Below, in pieces: positions 34,407-45,137 of a stretch of DNA of 64,000 nt (within the stretch, counting starts at the first letter, position 1; each line of letters opens with the position of its first letter). The DNA is from Albugo candida (Eukaryota; Oomycota; Peronosporomycetes; Albuginales; Albuginaceae). Under the pieces are notes generated by a model, which was given only the letters and a program-made list of their open reading frames with translations, searched no databases and was not told the origin of the DNA. A program made the position numbers and the translations under genes. Location: positions 248,001-312,000 of the forward strand of contig CAJNAR010000147.1 of NCBI GenBank assembly GCA_905220665.1, read 5' to 3'.

Positions 34407-37400
34407 TCAGGCTACTTCGCTCGATTCGCTATCGGAAGATGACGAAAAGTACGAAGAAGAAGATGAGCCAGCAGAGTCATAATCTTTAGCACTCGAAAGC
34501 GCTTGTGCTTCCGGAGGCCTCTGGTCCACTGGAGATGGTGTTTGAGGTGGTAGAGGTGGAGGTTCCGCTATTGGTTGACCTTCCAGCTCAGATGGAGCCG
34601 ACATTGCTTCGTCCGAAGACTCGGTAAGGGCTTTGTGCTCTGTTTCCGACACACTTTGGGAATCGCTGTCGCTCGATCCCTTCCGTGAGATTTTGCGCTT
34701 CCGTCGGGGCATTGATCGCGGACATTGGTTTGTGCTATCGGACGAATCATTTTTGGTGTCTTCGCTAGAATGACCGCTACTTGCTTCCATTGTCCACGCA
34801 TCTTCATTAGAAACACCCACGGAATCCTCATCATTTTCGCTCTCCAGCGCCATTTTCGTATCGCTCAAAGTCCGGGCTCCATGATGCTCGGCACATTTAC
34901 ACATTTGACCAAACATTCGCCTCAGCGTATTTGCGTACGATACAATCACCGAATCCTTTGCGTTATACGTCTCACAATTGTGCCAAATGAGCTCCACATC
35001 CGATTTGAACATTTCCCAGGACTAAGAAAAAAAGTCAGGAAAAAGCTTTGGATTTCAATTTGCAGACCTGATAGAAATGCTGCTGCACGCGAATGCGTAC
35101 GGTCCCGAGATCCATTGGATGCGGAATACGATCGAGATAATCAACACAGCCATCCATTTCCGGGTCCACAGGCCGTGCAAATAATTCCTTGACAATTTGT
35201 GAGTTTTCAGTGGAGAACTCAAATTTCTCTTACAGCAAGCTCTTCATGCAGCAAACGCTGGATGATCGTCATGCACAGTGCCGATAATGCGTTCTCAGGT
35301 TGAGACTACAGCATACAGCACGATGATCAGAGCGAGTACGAGAGAAGCTGACTGGTACCTTGAGACCGTGCCAATCCATCCAGTCATCAGTATCATCATC
35401 TTCGCTTGATGTGTCGACTTCACGCTGCCTTCTTCGCGCCCGTGATGCTCTATGCAAAGTGTCAGTATCAAAAAAGCAATGATTTCTTCATTGTCTGACC
35501 GTTCCATTGCAAGACGTTGCTTACTGTCACCCAGAGGCATTCCTTCTGGCTCCGAGTAGTCTCCATCATGCTACCAAAAATGTCAAAATTGCTCGATCTC
35601 TTTTGAATGACGTACATCTCCAACTGATTGCCTCTTTATCCGTGTCATTGCAATTCGTGACGATTGTCGTCGAGGTAGACTCTCGTAATGCAATTCCTGA
35701 CGCTTCTGACGTTCAAACTCGACAGCTTCTTGGTGTTTGAGTATGGAAATAAGACGACCTCGGAGTCTGCAGGCCAACAAAGTAAATGGAGCTGTTGGTT
35801 GAGGAGAGCGAATTCGACTCACCTTTCTTGTTCCAGGGAGCCGCCCATAAGCGATTCAATCACGTGACTGAGGCTTCCTAGAGACGAGCTAACCACTCGC
35901 CACGTGCACGGTCCTGGCAACTCGATATGATGTTCTCGCATTCGTTCCGCTTGAATTTTCTCTCGTAGTCGTCTGCGTTTCTTACATGCATCCAACAATT
36001 TCCTAAATTCTTCGTGATACCGCCTCCGGTGAGTTCGATTGTGATTACTTCGATGCTGAGAGCTTTTTTTGTGCTTTTTCTTGATTTTTGTATGCTTTCT
36101 ATCGGGATTAGAATTTGATTTGGCTTTGTGCTTTCGTACTCTTTGATTTTTTTCAGAGTGATTCTGTGTTGGATCTGCCTTTGCTACTGTATCGCAAGGC
36201 CGTCGACGTCTTGGCCAGCCTCGTGCATCATTGACAAGACACTCGAAACATCGCCATTCACCTTTAGGTCGAATATCCAGCGGTGGATCCAGGTAACGCA
36301 TATCGTAATCCTTCCGACAAGAGGCACATAATATATTAAACGTCTCTGTGCCTTCGATTGGATCCGAGCAAGGAATTGCTTTTTGTGTGATTCTCGGGCA
36401 TTCTGGTGGTTGTTCCGCTTGAACGTCTTCAATTTTGACTTTTTTGCTCTTGATGATCACAGAGAGAGGTTGGGAGCTTCCGCTTTCATCACTTCCACTC
36501 GAGTCGTCATCGATAATAAATCGTTTTTTTGAGCCGATTGCGTGGAGAACAGGTACTTCTTTCTTCATATTTAAATCGGATATCTTATTCATTCCATTCT
36601 GTTCGCCGTTGAGAATTTCTGTTTTCATAATGTCTCTGCATTCTTCCTGCTTCAAATTCGCCCTGGCTTCTTCGTCCTTCTCCTCATTGTTCTCTTCCTT
36701 TATAATCACCTCGCTTTCTGACTCCACCTTTATCTGTTCCAGGGAGCTATCTTCCTTGTCTTGGTGGCTGAAATTCACAGAAAGACGAATGCGAGTCGAA
36801 TCGGCGAATTCCACGCAATAATTGGCTTCTCTATACGAAAAGAATCAGAGTATATGAGAAAGATACTGGGCACAACGTATTGGAAGGAAGACTTTATTCA
36901 TAAGCCAACTAGCTATTCTAAGCTTCCACAAGTAAAAGCAATTGCCTAACCGATTCCAGCGATCTCCTTCCGTCTTCTTTTCGGCATACACCCAACACGC
37001 ATCGTCGAAATACCAGTACACTAATCCTTTATCATCTTGCCCAATCGACTTGACTCTCTACAACAGACACAATCAATGATTTGCGGATACAAGCAATAGG
37101 GTACTTACAAAGCGGTCGTAATCGATTTCTCCTTCTTTCTGACAACTATTGATATATTTACGTATGTCCACACAAGTTTCAATTTTCCAGTGACATAATG
37201 CATTCAGTACGCCAATCTTGACACAAATTTATGAGTCATTTTTTCGAATAAGTTGAGATCACATACCTTTTTTTCGATCGAGAGCTTGGGATACGTCGTA
37301 CCCAACGGCATTGGGTTACACGGGAAGAAAAGCATCCAATTCTCACTCACTTTGCGAGCAACACAGCGTTCCCAGTCCTGAATCCTGCAGGTACAATGAG

Positions 37401-37903
37401 GGTCCGCCATGAAACTCTTTCTGTAGCGTACATTTTGTCCAGCTTGACACCAACCGCGTCTCGTGCAAGGCGATAATGCAATTCCGCCAAGAATGGAGCC
37501 TAAGATGAATCTCAGTACGGGTCATGAGGCAGCGGTGGAGCCTGTAGACGTACACAGACGGCATCATTTTCAGTATTTCGCAATGCGCTCACAAGTTCCT
37601 AGTTCAGAGTGTAACCAGTTACGAATGAAATTGGGTTACAAAATAGCTTCCCCCTCGTCATAAAAACGTTGCATGAGGGTATCAGAAGCGATAAATTACC
37701 GTGCGAGAGAAATTTGGCAATTTGAGAGGAACTCGAAACGTATGGCAGAAATGACATATTTGAGCGATTTCAACCATGCTCTCCGCGTCGACGGAGGTGT
37801 TAGGTAGGGGATAGACTAATTTTTTAGGTGCGTTATCATCTTCTGGGGCAGTATCCGCAGAATGAGTACTCGATTCACTGATGCTAGTATCAGCACGATT
37901 CAT
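34407..37903 (-). CDS. DDT-WHIM-PHD-bromodomain chromatin protein (CECR2/BPTF-like)
   Basis: Thirteen exons with 45-120-nt introns sum to 2772 nt, 923 residues: 37700-37903, 37554-37598, 37395-37499, 37267-37341, 37109-37216, 36951-37057, 35823-36830, 35616-35766, 35500-35570, 35359-35449, 35234-35305, 35068-35187 and 34407-35021. Order: DDT-like region (ESMVEIAQICHFCHTFRVPL; ATERVSWRTLINWMLFFPC), WHIM-like segment (IGVLNALCHWKIETCVDIRK; IGQDDKGLVYWYFDDACWVY), acidic linker, PHD-like finger (about 370-412), a basic Lys/His/Arg tract, and a bromodomain (about 660-770: RIPHPMDLGTVR, LIWHNCETYNAKDS). The bromodomain asparagine and tyrosine of NCETYNAKDS are present, so acetyl-lysine binding is expected. 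Such proteins are ISWI-remodeller partners. The C-terminus is Ser/Pro-rich. Exon junctions rest on frame and motif continuity. Confidence 0.85.
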
Positions 37904-39602
37904 TTGTACAATTCACAGTCGCTTGCGAGCAAGAATGAATAAATTACAAATATAGCGACATGCAGCAATAATATCTCAAATGAGTGAGGCAGGGGTGTCC
38001 TATTCGAGTCAGTGATTCGAGGTCACCTACAAATAGCTGCGTGCATTCGATATCTGTGAACAGGCTTCTCGAAAATTACATATTTGATGCAATTACCGCT
38101 CGCGTATCCAGAACAAGTGGCCGATAGTGTCATTGATACTTTATATACGACGATGCGTCAAGATTCTGGCTCTGCTGTATGGATCCGATAAAACACAGAC
38201 TATCTGAACTTACTATAGTCATCCCTATATAGCATTAATTCTGGCGCCGATATCACAATAAATACTGCAGTGATGTAAGTACCCATCGCAAAGCTGCACA
38301 ATGTGAACAAAAAGGTTGCGTTTTGGATCAGATGAGCACCAGATCTCGAGCAGCAAGCATAGCAGCTCTGCGGTACAGTCTGACGTTCTGTTCACTCTCA
38401 GCAATCTCATACAAATATAGTAGCATGCCTTACGCTACACATCAATTCAACTCGTGATCCAAATTTGACGAACTGATAGCCGATACGTAATGGAACATAG
38501 CAAATGTCATCGGGACAGCTCAATTCATTTTTGATATCACAAGTGTACCGTCATCATCCCATAAACAATACATTTTGTGGGAGAGGAGATGAGCGTGAAT
38601 TCCAATCACGTTAGCAATTTCACGATACTATCAATTCATTTATTAAGGTTGAAAGCCCTGGTATAGCTAAGAAAGCGAAGGATGCAATGATATAAACCGC
38701 ATTCGTGCGATTTTCGGACATAATTCCAAGCAGCGATACCAAGGAAATGCATAACGTAGACGCTCGCGAGAGGCACAGTATTCGAATCTAGCTTGATTAA
38801 TGAGCCAATTAGAAAACAGCTCAAGTAGAATCGGCATCGACAAGGGAAATCAACCAGAACATCCATCAACTTTTAAAGCATGTATGTCCTCGGGTGGTTA
38901 ATCTTGACTATTGTAATGCTTTCAGCTGATTTTGAAACATTACGTCGGTATCCGTATTGTCAGCGAGATGCAGAGTGTGACACGTTTGTGTACTCCTGAA
39001 ACCCAACACGAAAACCAGGAACAGCAGATGTCGCCCTCAAATACACGTCAGACGGAATCGGAAATGTGCACCACCCAGCGGACAGGATTTTTATGGGTCT
39101 GATTATCGTCTCATCATTGATAGGGCTATTGAATCGTCCTTGAATATAAAGACTTTTGTATACTAGTGTCGGCGTATTTTGATACAACGATTGCGGTCTT
39201 CACCGCTTGATGTTCATATTGTGATCAGGATGAATTAAATACGTACAAAATACGCATCTGTCACAATATCCATCGAGGAACTTGAGCTTCCTTGAAAAGT
39301 AGTTATACGTTGAGCTATACTCACAACCGCCTCAAAACTGAAGTTCGCATGCAAGTTGATTCAGTGCCAGAAAACCGTACCTTAAACTTCCACCACTATA
39401 CTAACAGCTGGATTGTAATCTACGACGAAGCCGTTCAGCTTATCCTACAACCAAAATGTCGTCCGAATGGTGTTACAACAACTGAGAGGTTGAGAAGCCA
39501 GTTCATCTTGCTATCGTATTGGCCAAAACCTCTACACAAAGGTATTAGGTTAGAACACAAAGGTTCTCACTTGAAATTCATATTCACTTGCAACTAATAG
39601 AC
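37904..39602. other. unresolved region, probably holding a small spliced gene
   Basis: About 1.7 kb without a gene I can assemble. Minus-strand pieces look coding: 38620-38721 (33 residues, MSENRTNAVYIIASFAFLAI, one membrane helix), about 38450-38549 (MNELSCPDDICYVPLRIGYQ, ending near a GTAAGG donor) and 38225-38410 (TAELLCLLLEIWCSSDPKRN). Further frames at 38636-38869 and 38960-39187 overlap or precede them. The exon order and start could not be fixed. Plus-strand frame 39292-39597 has no support. Confidence 0.35.
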
Positions 39603-40019
39603 ATGGACGCCGAGGATTGCTGTGAATCTCTTTTATGCTGCGCGGCTTGCTCTGCATGTTGCGCTGGTGCTGGCGCAGCTGCTGCCAACGCCTCAAATCG
39701 TCCGGGACACAATCACCAGCAACATCAGCATCAGCCCGTTTACGTACAACCAGTTCCCGTTGGCTACCATCCACCAGGGTACACTCCAGGCTACGGCCCA
39801 CCGCCGGCTGGCTACGCTCCCCCGCAACAAGGCTACTCTACTCCTCAAACGCATGCTCATCCTTATGCGCACCAAGGCCACCCACCAGCACAATACGGAG
39901 GTGCGCAAGGATACCCAGGCGCCCAAGGGCAAGGATATCCCGGTGCACATGGACAAGGACAGCAATATCCCGTGGCTCAGCCTTACTACGGAGGGGATAA
40001 AAATCAAAAAGGGGTTTAG
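39603..40019 (+). CDS. Cys-rich head plus Gly/Pro/Tyr-rich repeat protein
   Basis: 138 residues. The head MDAEDCCESLLCCAACSACC is crowded with cysteines, as in lipidated (palmitoylated) membrane-associated proteins, followed by an Ala stretch. The rest is XYPPX-like: VGYHPPGYTPGYGPPPAGYA and later GYPGAQGQGYPGAHGQGQQY. Tails of this type occur in annexins, rhodopsins and scramblases and are usually disordered or self-associating. Function unknown. The start is the first ATG in frame. Because of the biased composition, all three forward frames and one reverse frame are open here; the chosen frame is preferred for its repeat structure and the Cys head. Confidence 0.6.
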   Translation: MDAEDCCESLLCCAACSACCAGAGAAAANASNRPGHNHQQHQHQPVYVQPVPVGYHPPGYTPGYGPPPAGYAPPQQGYSTPQTHAHPYAHQGHPPAQYGGAQGYPGAQGQGYPGAHGQGQQYPVAQPYYGGDKNQKGV

Positions 40020-40160
40020 ATAGAATATCTTTAAAATTGTATACATTTATGTTCGCATCGTAAATATTATACAAAATCGTACATTTGTTCACAATCCCAC
40101 GAAATGACGACGTTGTGAACCGACAAACTCACATTTTTATTCACTCGACAGCACGCATTT

Positions 40161-43100
40161 ATGAGTGTGAGACAATGTGTTTTCGCAGCATTCTGCTTCT
40201 GTAACCGCACGCTTTTCATCGTAGCAGAAAAGAATGAAAGTGTGTTTGGCACTAGTCAGCTCGATTGGTTTAGTGAGCGGTACCCCGATGCAGCCTCACA
40301 AAAACTGACTTTGCCCTCGGGTGACGCAGCCAAAGGGTCTACGATGATGACAGCCGCAGATTTATTGCCGACACTTACAACACCCACGATTTTGACTTCT
40401 TTCACTGCCAAATTAACCAAGCCGAATCACACCTTTCCAAAAATTCCCATTCCACTGAATGTCCCTGCACCTCCTGGAGACCCCGAGAAGCCCATAAAGC
40501 CTTCACTCGACAACCAATTTGTGCGTGATATATTTTATTTCCAAGCGCGTGTTTTTTCTTATAAATGTTGTGGTTGTAGGCTGGATGGCTCCAAATCGTT
40601 CGAATCAAAGATTTGAAAAAGTTTGTTATCAAATCTGGAAAATCAAAGGCTAAAGCGAAAAAACATCAGATGATTGCGTTTCGTGCAAATCGCCGTACAG
40701 ATTTCAATACGTATTCCAATGATTTTGTGGGTAATGGGTCCACGAAAAGCGATCACAATGTGACGCAGCCTCCGTTTCTTGGAGAAGTTCCGTACACGAC
40801 GACAAAGAATGCGACGACATACTTTGTCGCATTCGAATCAGATGGTCTGGCCACTCTGCAAGCCGGCAAAGATGGACAATTTTGGGGATTCGACTATGGC
40901 GAAAGCAAAGTTATTTGGGTCAAAGAACGCAACGATGCGATTCGCTTACAAATCTACGTCAATAAAGAAAAAGATGTCTTGTTCCTCAAAACAGCAAATG
41001 ATTACTTTGTCAGCTTTCGAGGGAATTTATTCAGCAACAGCACAGCCAAAACTGAAGGAAAGCACGGACTGACACTGTTATCGATTTTATGTGATACTGG
41101 ACTCTTCTATGCTCCTAAAGCCAAATTGCGAGATATGAATTCATACATTGTCCATTACCGCCGACACGCTCTCATCGATTATCATGGAAAAGTATCTCCG
41201 CTCTTTGCACCATATGATTATGCCCTGTCGGTACTTTTGCGAAGAGATCTGTCGTCATTCCACATTTCGACCACCAATTATCGCTATGAATGGTTCAATA
41301 TGTTATATACAATGACACAAGTTATGGTGCTCAATATCCCGGAATATCGTTCCATGTACACAACCTTTGGAACCAATATTTCGGATGATTTCAATATAAA
41401 TGCGATTTTATGGCCGCAGCACGATATCGATGTATTAGGCGTCCAATACGGCTCATTGAAGCTATTGAAAATCGCATCCGAGCCTCCTGAAAGCGCCAAA
41501 AAGGATACCAGGCGATTGGAATGGGCTGGCATCGTCGGCACATTGATCTCACGAGCTTGGCTCCGAGACATCAAAGCAAAGCGGTATCTGATACTCTCCG
41601 ATGAAACTAGTGTGCATACGGTTCTCCGAACATTTTACACGTGGTCGTGTACGTTGGCTAATCTTATGCTTCCACATTTGTCGACTCAGATGCAGTTGGA
41701 GCATATTGAGATCCTGCATCCACTGGATACGAACGACCCTTACTTGGAGAAGGATCAAAATGGGCAATACTGGTTCGATACCTTTGCAATTTGGGAAGTC
41801 ATGCCTCTTTCTAAAGCCAATATTTTGCCGGACTTGGGTCTGTTGAGATATCTTCCCGGAGATTTCTTAAAGCTCGGGTCTTATGTGGGTGCTCGACTCG
41901 TTGCAATGATCATCTCGGAGACCATGAAAATCCTTAGTCAAAGTAATATTCGAGGTCTCCTCCAATATTCAAGTCAGGATAAATTCATATCAATCAAGAA
42001 AGCCGCAGATGATATTTGTACACCAGACTCCAAGCTGCGATTTTGTCTTGTACAAGCCATTTTGACTCAATTCAAAGCGCTTTACTCGAGCCTCCAGACT
42101 ATGTTTCCTACAAGATCGATCACATCGCTTTCAATGTTTCAAGACACCAACTTGCAGGAATATGTTGAGCAGCTGCTACAGCAAAGTACCCAAAAGGATC
42201 TGTTGGGTGTGATCGCCATGCGAAAAACTACTTTACTTGACATACTGGCCCAGAGTATGAACAAACCAGCTTCTCTTATCCTCGATACGCGGCTTGAGCT
42301 TATTCTGGAGTCTAGTGGAGCCATGGCTAAAAGTCAGGCTTCACTGTCCAAGCATCTTCAGATCACGATGAAATTCGAACGTATGACTCGATCGGCTCAA
42401 TTCGATCACAAAGTCACGATGATGTCTGAAGAAACACAGGCTGCGATTCAAGGCAAAGCTCAATTAACCGCTTCCATGCAAAAACTTGCCATCCGAGCTA
42501 ATGGAGAGCAAATCGTCGAAACTTTGGTAAATATGGTCGAACTTACACTTTCAGCTTTTGCTGTTTACAATCCGTTTGCCGCAAGCCCAGAGTTGGATCT
42601 TCCTCAGGTTGGTTACATGATGACCGATGTCAATCGATTGAGCAAATCCCTAGCAGGTCTCGTGGACACCGGCATGTTGACCTTTGCCTCGAGCAAGACT
42701 GCCCCACAAAGATTTGCCAGTATCATAACACGAATGATTCAGTATCAGTATGCGATTGGGAATTTAAGTGAGGCTGTGCGTCCGTTACTCAATGACAGCG
42801 CCCTGGAAATTGATGAGAGTAAGCTGGAGCAATACGCTCCGACATTTCTGGCTGCGTACGCAAAGTTCTCTCCTCCGGTCACGAATCCAGAAATCATGGA
42901 GCTTCAGTCCCTCATGTGTGCAATCATTCAGGCATTTTGTGCAAAGATCAATATTGATGAGTATGAAGGATGTATGACTGCCCCCAGCGACGCCATCAGA
43001 GTCTTTACGAGTCTCAGTCAAAGTACCATAATCGCCATCGACGCAGTGGAGACACTGTTTCAAGTCGCCACGGCGGCCGTCAACGTCCAATACGCTGCCA

Positions 43101-44335
43101 AAATTGGTAACGATGCTATGCTGAGAGAGCAATACGTCGAACAGGGAACAGCACTTTTGCAGTCGAAATGGGACAATGATCGCACGAAAAAGGAGCTATG
43201 GTGGGCAAATTGGAAATTACAAGCTCAATACGCCGACGATATGGCAAATTTTGGACTTATTATCACTCGTACGTTGTTATTGCAGGGCGTCATCGCATTG
43301 TGCAATCAATACGCTTACATCAACGGAGGAATCTCACACTTTGTATGCAAGTCGACAATTTTTCAACTCAAACCAATGTCAGATACTCAGATTGAGATTC
43401 TGATTACTGCGAAAACCGCTGTATCGCCTCAAGAATTGGATGTCGTCGCTTATATTCCAACCCAGCCGTCGTACCCGGGCGATCTTGCCTACCTTGATAT
43501 GGGTAAGCTCATGAATGAAGAAACCCTCCATTTTCAAATCCCAATGAATATGAAATGGCTCGAAACCTTTGGCTGGATCCCAAAAGTCAATGGAAATTTT
43601 AATCTGAGGTCTGTCTTCATCAAAGCCATGAATGTATACCTTCCACCACGCTACGTAAATCATAAAAACAAGAAGACTCAGGTATCGATTCATGTCAACT
43701 TTACGGGCCGATCCATCCTCCTGAATGGGAAACAAGTTATCATCCCATCTTCCGATTTCATCAATAGTTATGAAGAGCGACCGAGTTCCTATGTTGGCCT
43801 ATGCAGTTCTGTCCAGCTTCCATTCCATCAATGTGATCCGTATCTACCCAAAGTATGCTCGACATCCCGTTCGACCCTCCCTCCCAAGCTCTTGCCAAGC
43901 TTGTTCAGCCCCTGTAAGATTCAAGCTTCTTTCTCGGATCCACGTTTGCGAGCAAAAGATGGTCGATACAAATACACGAACGTGACTTCGCCTCTCTATT
44001 TGCCCGTTGGACTGACACTTGAAATCTTCAATAACGAGCCATCTCAGCCAAATACACGCCTTCATGCCACGCCATCAAAGCCAAATGCAAGAAAAGGTGC
44101 CAAGCCAATCGTCCAATCTCGATATCCACGAAGCGCCACTCGTCAGCTCTCATTGAGAAGCGAGCCATCACCGAGCGCGCAAACACAAGCTCCTAATAGG
44201 TGTTGTCCCGTCGGATTCTACAAGAATTGGATACAAGGAAGCTGTCATCAATGTCCTGTCAATAGCGTGTCACAAATGGGCGGTTTTTACTGCGTATCGC
44301 TTGACGCTTCCTCTCCAATTCCGGCGATCTCGTAG
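40161..44335 (+). CDS. large secreted protein, paralogue A
   Basis: Two exons, 40161-40520 and 40580-44335, joined by a 59-nt intron (donor GTGCGT, acceptor TTGTAG): SLDNQF|AGWLQIVR; 1371 residues. Signal-peptide-like start (RQCVFAAFCFCNRTLFIVA), then a Pro-rich segment. About residues 130-270 form a beta-rich module (FVAFESDGLATLQAGKDGQF; VLFLKTANDYFVSFRG) that may be a beta-trefoil. A long mostly helical region follows (LYTMTQVMVLNIPEYRSMY; EQIVETLVNMVELTLSAF), then a beta-rich part (VVAYIPTQPSYPGDLAYLDM; FINSYEERPSSYVGLCSSVQ). The C-terminus has a small Cys module: RCCPVGFYKNWIQGSCHQCP then YCVSLD, like ephrin-receptor-like GCC modules. Clearly homologous along its length to the gene at 45138-49881. 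No family recognised; no catalytic motif seen. Confidence 0.8.
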
Positions 44336-44404
44336 TTCAAGATGTTCTGCATAGTACCTAGTTTTACGTAAAAAAGTTATTTTTCCACAGCAAAGTGAGA
44401 AAAC

Positions 44405-45055
44405 ATGTTCCAAGATAAAAAACTCAATGCGAATCCGACCGTATATGCTGTTGAGAAGCCAGTTTTGTGTGATTATGATGCTTACGATCCGAGCGACGAG
44501 GCGACAGTAGATCCCTTTGATAATGAAGAAGTATTCCGTACGTTTTATAGTACACAATAAGCAAAGCATTTGAATTAAGGCTAAACGCTGTAGAAATGAT
44601 TCGTCATATCAACGATCCGGAGCACCCGCTGACTCTAGAACAACTCAAAGTAGCTACATTGGACAACGTGCATGTGAACGAACGCGATAGTTTGATAAAA
44701 GTGTTTTTCACGCCGACAATTCCTCACTGCAGGTTTTTGATTTGTATGTGAATTTCTTGCAATTTTATTGATATTCTGTGCTCAGTATGGCGACACTTAT
44801 TGGGCTCTGTTTGCGCGTAAAGCTTATCCGATCGCTACCAACGCGTTTCAAAGTCGATATTCTCGTGTCACCTGGAAGTCACACCTCAGAGGACGCGAGT
44901 AAGGACCGCATTTGCATGAGCATTGACTGTATTGACGGGCTATATATCGCGTAGTAAACAAACAGCTCAACGATAAAGAACGGGTCGCAGCAGCATTGGA
45001 AAACACACACTTGGTTCAAGTCGTCAATCAATGTATAGCAAATTCAAATAAGTAG
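44405..45055 (+). CDS. CIAO2B: CIAO2/MIP18 cytosolic iron-sulfur assembly factor
   Basis: MIP18 (FAM96B/CIAO2B) works with CIAO1 and MMS19 to place Fe-S clusters in cytosolic and nuclear apoproteins. Four exons: 44405-44537, 44594-44732, 44786-44898 and 44955-45055; sum 486 nt, 161 residues. Introns are 53-56 nt. Conserved parts: [40 protein letters not shown] with the reactive cysteine in PHCS, and the C-terminal [20 protein letters not shown]. It sits between the two large secreted paralogues, 69 bp after one and 82 bp before the other's end, with no obvious functional link to them. Confidence 0.93.
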
Positions 45056-45137
45056 AGTGATCGACCGGGCGGCGGTCTTTAGGACGAATACGAGAGGCTT
45101 GAGATCGCATACATTTATTGTATTTTGAATGAAAAAA

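Noticed and set aside
39622..40092. Overlapping forward and reverse frames at the Gly/Pro/Tyr-rich gene
   Set aside because: Biased composition leaves all frames open; only the chosen one shows repeats and a plausible head domain.
40561..40632. TTG at 40613 as start of the large secreted paralogue A
   Set aside because: The frame joins upstream through a clean 59-nt intron to an ATG exon with a signal peptide, matching the layout of paralogue B.
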